Below are positions 60,296 through 64,000 of a stretch of DNA of 64,000 nt, one piece after another; the first letter of the stretch is position 1, and every line of letters starts with the position of its first letter. Origin of the DNA: an uncultured Sphingomonadaceae bacterium (GTDB taxonomy: Bacteria > Pseudomonadota > Alphaproteobacteria > Sphingomonadales > Sphingomonadaceae); NCBI GenBank assembly GCA_947258815.1, contig CAMYJW010000010.1, positions 124,001 through 188,000 on the forward strand. Reading direction: 5' to 3'. The translations under genes and the position numbers were made by a program. The notes under the pieces were generated by a model. The model was not told the DNA's origin. It saw only the letters and a list, made by a program, of their open reading frames with translations, and made no database searches.

Positions 60296-61188
60296 GCCGG
60301 GATCCTTTCGGCTTCACCTTTTTCGAAGCTTGGAAGCCGCACAAGCGCAGCGGCCTTGCTTGCCGCAAACAGCGCGCCTGCATCAAGCGAATCGCGCAAG
60401 ATCAGGTCGGGGATTTCAACCCTGCCCTGCCGCGCACGCCAGACCAGCCGGCACAGCCCATCGGCCACCGGAACGGCAGCCAGCAGTATCGCGGCGACAA
60501 TCCCGTCCGGGCCGCGCAGGACAACCCTGTCAAGCGGCCCGACCGACCGGATTTCAAGCGCATAAGGAAAATCGGCCGAGGCGAGCGCGGGTTTATCCGG
60601 GTTTATCCGCCTGCGCAGATCCACCGCATAGGCCACATCGACATGCGCCGAACCAACATCGGGTTCGCCCAGGCGGTGATTATCAATGATCTGGTGCTGC
60701 GCGACGACCAGAACGGCAGACGGCGCGTTCAGCAGAGCCTCGCGAAACCGGTTCGCTGGATAGGCGATCAGTCCGCCGCCTTCGCGGCCCATCCCGTCAG
60801 CAAATTCATCAAGCGCGGCATCGCCCGGCAATGGCAGATCATCGTCTGCCGCGTCGCCGATCCAGATAAACCCGGCACGCTCAACACATGGATAGGCTTC
60901 GATACGATAGTGGCCGGGCACGCGCTCTGCCTGAGAAAGATTGGGGATCGCCTTGCACGCGCCGCCTTCCCCTTCATAGCGCCAGCCGTGGTAGGGGCAT
61001 TCAAGAAGTCCGTCCGGCGTAACCTTGCCGGGAGACAACGGCGCGCGCCGATGCGCACAACGATCCTCAACCGCGCGGCAAACCCCATCCGCGTCGCGAA
61101 ACAGGGCTATTTCGCGCGTGCCAACGGTGACTCCGTAAGGCGCCGCAGCAGTCACTTCGTTCGAAAGCGCGGCTATCGTCCAGGCCAT
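60292..61188 (-). CDS. Rieske [2Fe-2S] subunit that lacks the mononuclear iron site
   Basis: 298 residues. A normal Rieske domain carries C44, H46, C64 and H67 (CAHRRAP...CPYHGW, 17 residues between the pairs) and the following GACKAIPN. The downstream oxygenase part is kept in outline (FIWIGD, then a helix at ANRFREALLNAPSAVLVVAQHQ), but no D-x2-H-x4-H iron site is present. It is first in the operon and coupled to the catalytic half by ATGA. It probably passes electrons to the partner's iron, as in the NdmC/NdmD caffeine system. No reductase gene is nearby. Confidence 0.87.
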   Translation of the reverse strand: MAWTIAALSNEVTAAAPYGVTVGTREIALFRDADGVCRAVEDRCAHRRAPLSPGKVTPDGLLECPYHGWRYEGEGGACKAIPNLSQAERVPGHYRIEAYPCVERAGFIWIGDAADDDLPLPGDAALDEFADGMGREGGGLIAYPANRFREALLNAPSAVLVVAQHQIIDNHRLGEPDVGSAHVDVAYAVDLRRRINPDKPALASADFPYALEIRSVGPLDRVVLRGPDGIVAAILLAAVPVADGLCRLVWRARQGRVEIPDLILRDSLDAGALFAASKAAALVRLPSFEKGEAERIPA

Positions 61189-61279
61189 CGGGTCAGATTC
61201 TCCTCATCCTTTGCGAGCGGCCTTTCCTGACGGCCCATTCGCCGAAACCCGTGTCGGGCACGGAACTGCGAAAGTCAAT

Positions 61280-61293
61280 TTTTATCGATAAAA
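61280..61293. promoter_or_regulatory. Perfect 14-bp palindrome, candidate GntR operator
   Basis: TTTTATCGATAAAA lies in the 155-bp spacer between the Rieske/P450 operon and the divergent GntR gene, 51 bp before the regulator ATG and 92 bp before the operon. Central TATCGATA symmetry and position fit a GntR/FCD binding site acting on both promoters. Confidence 0.55.
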
Positions 61294-61343
61294 TGTGCTA
61301 AACGGCGCACTCGATTTGCATGAAGCACCCCGGCAGGCCATGA

Positions 61344-62063
61344 ATGGCGGCGATGACCCGCTCGCCCGTTTCTCCGACAGTTTCCGACACGTCGCCCAGC
61401 GCAAGCCAGACCGACGTGTTTTATGCGAATCTTCGCAACGAACTGCTTGCAGGCGCTTTTCCTTCGGGCGAGCGGTTGAAAACCGCCCACCTTTCCGCGC
61501 GATACGGTGTCAGCCTTTCGGTGGTGCGCGAAGCACTGACCCGGCTGGCCAGCGAAGGTCTGACGGTGGCATCCTCGCGGCGCGGATTTTGCGCCGCCGG
61601 GATCAGCGTTGCACAAATCGAACAGCAGGCCGATGCGATGCGCGAGATCGAAGCGATCTGCCTGCGCCGCTCAATCGCAGCCGCCTCGCGCGAATGGCAG
61701 GAGCGCGTGGAAAGCAGCTTTGCCCGACTTGTTGCAACGCCCGTCCACGATGCCAGGGCCGACCCCGCGATCAGCAACGCATTCTCTGAAAACTATGCGG
61801 CTTTTCGCGATGCGCTGGTTTCGGCCTGTGACAATACGGTACTGCTTGACGCCCGCGCCCGGTTGCGCGCGCTGGGCGTGCGACATGAAAGCATCTGTAT
61901 CCAGCTTGGCGCGCAATCGCGCAACGCCGTCGAAGATCACCGTCCGTTGCTGGAAGCAGCGCTGGCGCGTGACAGCAAACGCGCGGTCAGGCTGCTCTCG
62001 GCACGGATCAGCGCCAATGCCAGGCTGTTCGTCGCCGCCTATCGCCACGCTTATGGCGGGTGA
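61344..62063 (+). CDS. GntR-family (FCD/FadR-like) transcriptional regulator
   Basis: 239 residues. The N-terminal winged helix has LRNELLAGAFPSGERLKTAHLSARYGVSLSVVREALTRLASEGL (about 29-73). The C-terminal helical ligand domain has the FCD pattern, with acidic and His residues in SENYAAFRDALVSACDN and VEDHRPLLEAALARD. It is divergent from the Rieske/P450 operon across a spacer with a perfect palindrome, so it is the likely local repressor, relieved by an acid or ester intermediate. A second ATG at 61353 is also possible. Confidence 0.88.
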   Translation: MAAMTRSPVSPTVSDTSPSASQTDVFYANLRNELLAGAFPSGERLKTAHLSARYGVSLSVVREALTRLASEGLTVASSRRGFCAAGISVAQIEQQADAMREIEAICLRRSIAAASREWQERVESSFARLVATPVHDARADPAISNAFSENYAAFRDALVSACDNTVLLDARARLRALGVRHESICIQLGAQSRNAVEDHRPLLEAALARDSKRAVRLLSARISANARLFVAAYRHAYGG

Positions 62064-62081
62064 CGCGGGCGTGAGACGCGC

Positions 62082-63404
62082 TCAGCGGTCTTTCAGTTCA
62101 TTGACCAGCGTTCGCCCGGCCAGCGCAAATAGCACGATGGAGAGCAACAGGAATCCGCCCACCGCGAACATCGCGTCCTGCAGCCCGGCTGCCGATGCGG
62201 CGCTGCAGGCCGCGCTTTGGCTTTCAGCCGCGACTTTCAGGCAGGATTCGTAATTCGCGCCATACTGCGCGGCGGCAAAGCGGTCGCTGAGATAGCCAAG
62301 CAAAGTCGCGCCGGTTCCCAGCCCCAGCGCGATCACGCCAAACGTGTGCAATGCCGCGGTTGATGCGCGCATGCGCGAATCCACCAGCCGCTGCGTCGTC
62401 GTCATGATTGTGGGCAGGAAAGCGACCAACGTGAACGAAGCGACGAACATCAAGCCCAATAGCACGCGCCAGTCATCCTGATAGATCGCCGCCAGATAGG
62501 CAGGCAACCCAAGGCACAGCAAAGCCGCAGGCGCCCATGCAAACCAGCGCGCATCGCGTTCTCCCAGATAAGCCGCGCTCAGCCCGCCGGTAAGCGTGCC
62601 AAGCGCTGAACCGAGGCTGAAACACACCGCAAACGCAAAGCCCGCCTGCGCCAGATCGAACCCATGAACCCGCACCAGCAGCGGAATGAGAAACAGCGTA
62701 AGCCCGAAGCCGACAACGTTCACCGAAGCCGATCCGCCCGTCAGCAGCAGGAACGCGGGCGAACGCAGCAAATGGCGAACCACTTTCAGGAATGGCGGCG
62801 GGCTTTCATCAACGGCATGGCCGGTGCGCTGCGGTTCGGGAATGGTCAGCCAGATCAGCGCCGCCAGCAGCAGCCCCGGAAAGCCAACCGCAACGAACGC
62901 GATGCGCCAGCCATAATTCGCCGCGATCCAGCCGCCAACGATGGCCGCCGTCGCCCCGCCCGCCATCGTGCCCAGCGCGATCAGCGAATAGGCCGCCGCC
63001 GCGCGCGCGGCCGAAAACCTGTCTGACACATAGGATACCAGCGCTGGCGTAAACCCTGCCTCGCCCACGCCCACGCCCATCCGGCAAAGCAGCAGTTGCC
63101 AGAAACTGCCGACCGCCCCCGAGAGCATCGTCATGAACGACCACAAGGCCGTGACAACAGCGATAATCTTCACCCGGCTGCGCCGTTCCGCCAGCCGCGC
63201 GATCGGCACGCCCATCACCGCATAGAACACCGAGAACGCCAGCCCGCCCAGCAATCCGATTTCCAGATCGCCCAGTCGCAGATCGTTGCGAATCGCTTCG
63301 GCCAGCACGGAGATGATCGTGCGATCGATATAGTTGAACATATACGTCAGGCCGAACAGCAGGATGATCCAGCGATCGGACTTGTTAAAGCGGGCCTGAC
63401 TCAT
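62082..63404 (-). CDS. MFS transporter (spinster/aromatic-compound-type)
   Basis: 440 residues with 12 predicted membrane helices. The loop-2/3 motif is GVPIARLAERRSRVKII (degenerate GxxxDRxGRR). The early NYIDRTIISVLAEAIRNDL and GVGVGEAGFTPALVSYVSDRF are typical of sphingomonad spinster-like MFS proteins. A Cys-containing loop (YESCLKVAAESQSAACSAAS) precedes the last helix. It is convergent with the GntR gene and about 70 bp downstream of the nitroreductase on the same strand. It may carry the substrate of the oxygenase operon. Confidence 0.9.
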   Translation of the reverse strand: MSQARFNKSDRWIILLFGLTYMFNYIDRTIISVLAEAIRNDLRLGDLEIGLLGGLAFSVFYAVMGVPIARLAERRSRVKIIAVVTALWSFMTMLSGAVGSFWQLLLCRMGVGVGEAGFTPALVSYVSDRFSAARAAAAYSLIALGTMAGGATAAIVGGWIAANYGWRIAFVAVGFPGLLLAALIWLTIPEPQRTGHAVDESPPPFLKVVRHLLRSPAFLLLTGGSASVNVVGFGLTLFLIPLLVRVHGFDLAQAGFAFAVCFSLGSALGTLTGGLSAAYLGERDARWFAWAPAALLCLGLPAYLAAIYQDDWRVLLGLMFVASFTLVAFLPTIMTTTQRLVDSRMRASTAALHTFGVIALGLGTGATLLGYLSDRFAAAQYGANYESCLKVAAESQSAACSAASAAGLQDAMFAVGGFLLLSIVLFALAGRTLVNELKDR

Positions 63405-63473
63405 GGGTATCGTCTGCTCCGAATGCGGCAGGTTAGGCGAACAATGCGTGCCCGCAACGCCGTGGCCGATCGC

Positions 63474-64000
63474 CTATACTTCCAGACAGGCCTGATCGTA
63501 GCGTGGGCGCGGATTACGCGGGAACAGTCCTTCGGTAGTCCCGAAGCCGATGTTGCACAAGAAATTGGATTTCCACCCGCGTTCGGCCAGAAACTCCGCA
63601 TCGACACCCGCGCGGTCAAACCCCGACATCGGCCCGCAATCAAAACCCAGCGCCCGCGCCGCCAGCATGAAATAAGCGCCTTGCAACGTGGAACTGCGAA
63701 ACCCGGTTTCCTCGATCAGGTCCGCCTTGCCTTCGAACACGCCGGACATATCGCGCGAGGGAAACAGCTGCGGCATCAGCCGGTAGAAATGTTCATCCCA
63801 GGCGATGATCACAGTGCATGGCGCGCTCATTGATTTTTCGACATTGCCCGGGGAAAGGAGCGGTTTGAGCCGCGCCTTTCCCTCTTCGCTGTGAACGAAT
63901 ACGAACCGCGCCGGATTGCTGTTCGACGTTGTCGGCCCCGGAATCGCAGTCTCGAATATCCGCTGGAAATCCGCCGGTTCTATCGTCCGGTCAGACCAGG
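63474..64000 (-). CDS. Nitroreductase-family protein, RutE/HadB-like (N-terminus cut by window edge)
   Basis: About 175 C-terminal residues of an FMN-dependent nitroreductase. WSDRTIEPADFQRIFE and GPTTSNSNPARFVFV at the visible N-terminal side match the PTSxNxxPARF FMN/substrate loop of the malonic-semialdehyde reductase RutE/HadB group. GFRSSTLQGAYFMLAARALGFDCGPMSGFD is the core helix with the GxxxG loop. Only about 20-25 residues should be missing. No rut genes are nearby, so a uracil role is not supported. It may reduce an aldehyde or enone made by the neighbouring oxygenases. Confidence 0.88.
   Translation of the reverse strand, partial: WSDRTIEPADFQRIFETAIPGPTTSNSNPARFVFVHSEEGKARLKPLLSPGNVEKSMSAPCTVIIAWDEHFYRLMPQLFPSRDMSGVFEGKADLIEETGFRSSTLQGAYFMLAARALGFDCGPMSGFDRAGVDAEFLAERGWKSNFLCNIGFGTTEGLFPRNPRPRYDQACLEV

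Noticed and set aside
1..64000. CRISPR arrays, rRNA genes, riboswitches, insertion sequences
   Set aside because: No regularly spaced direct repeats, rRNA segments, transposase motifs or long structured leaders were seen on either strand.

Overview
The window looks like a chromosomal segment of a GC-rich alphaproteobacterium, most likely a member of the Sphingomonadales. The case rests on gene content: three TonB-dependent receptors, a PHA synthase/phasin locus, a PhoX/PhoD phosphate cluster, LptFG next to a GNAT acyltransferase and a lipid hydroxylase, and an NAD-linked Fds formate dehydrogenase. The genus cannot be read from the sequence alone.

Layout. 1-4.8 kb: undecaprenyl-diphosphatase (cut by the window edge), a secreted M13 peptidase and an ABC half-transporter. 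4.9-10.5 kb: an L,D-transpeptidase-like protein, an xdhC/mobA-like molybdo-hydroxylase accessory pair, YqgE, a TonB receptor and an orphan [2Fe-2S] subunit. 10.5-16.7 kb: a probably Fur-controlled siderophore receptor, ArsC, a PmtA-like methyltransferase, a membrane protein, lipB, a small lipoprotein and a CitE-like lyase. 17-21.4 kb: a possible lipid-modification pair (GNAT and hydroxylase) followed by lptG and lptF. 21.4-26.4 kb: clpS, a phasin with an internal start, phaC and an aminotransferase. 26.5-34 kb: a formaldehyde-to-CO2 operon (frmA-fdsG-fdsB-mobA-fdsA-fdsD) whose genes overlap or nearly touch. 34-38 kb: an RNB nuclease, a second molybdopterin oxidoreductase and tRNA-Cys.

38.1-45.6 kb is a compact genomic island. 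A 28-bp copy of the tRNA-Cys 3' end recurs 7.4 kb downstream. Between the two copies lie a TetR regulator and a divergent four-gene operon: a KAS III-like condensing enzyme, a heme-oxygenase-fold candidate diiron enzyme, an unrecognised protein, and an LplT-PlsC-acyl-ACP-synthetase fusion. No integrase is present. I read it as a mobile module that makes or remodels an unusual acyl chain and places it in phospholipid. This is the best candidate in the window for an undescribed system.

45.7-57.8 kb: an OmpA-like protein, a Baeyer-Villiger-type monooxygenase, and a phosphate-scavenging group (PhoD, TonB receptor, 1430-residue PhoX-type fusion). Two promoters of that group share a PhoB-box-like 20-mer. 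58-64 kb: an oxygenase operon of a cytochrome P450 and two complementary halves of a Rieske oxygenase. One half keeps only the Rieske cluster and the other keeps only the mononuclear iron site. A divergent GntR regulator, an MFS transporter and a partial nitroreductase follow.

Other small-scale structure: a 100-bp two-hairpin repeat in two inverted copies (87% identical by hand alignment), a likely PhaR operator pair, and several palindromes in divergent promoters. All calls come from reading the sequence; no database search was run.
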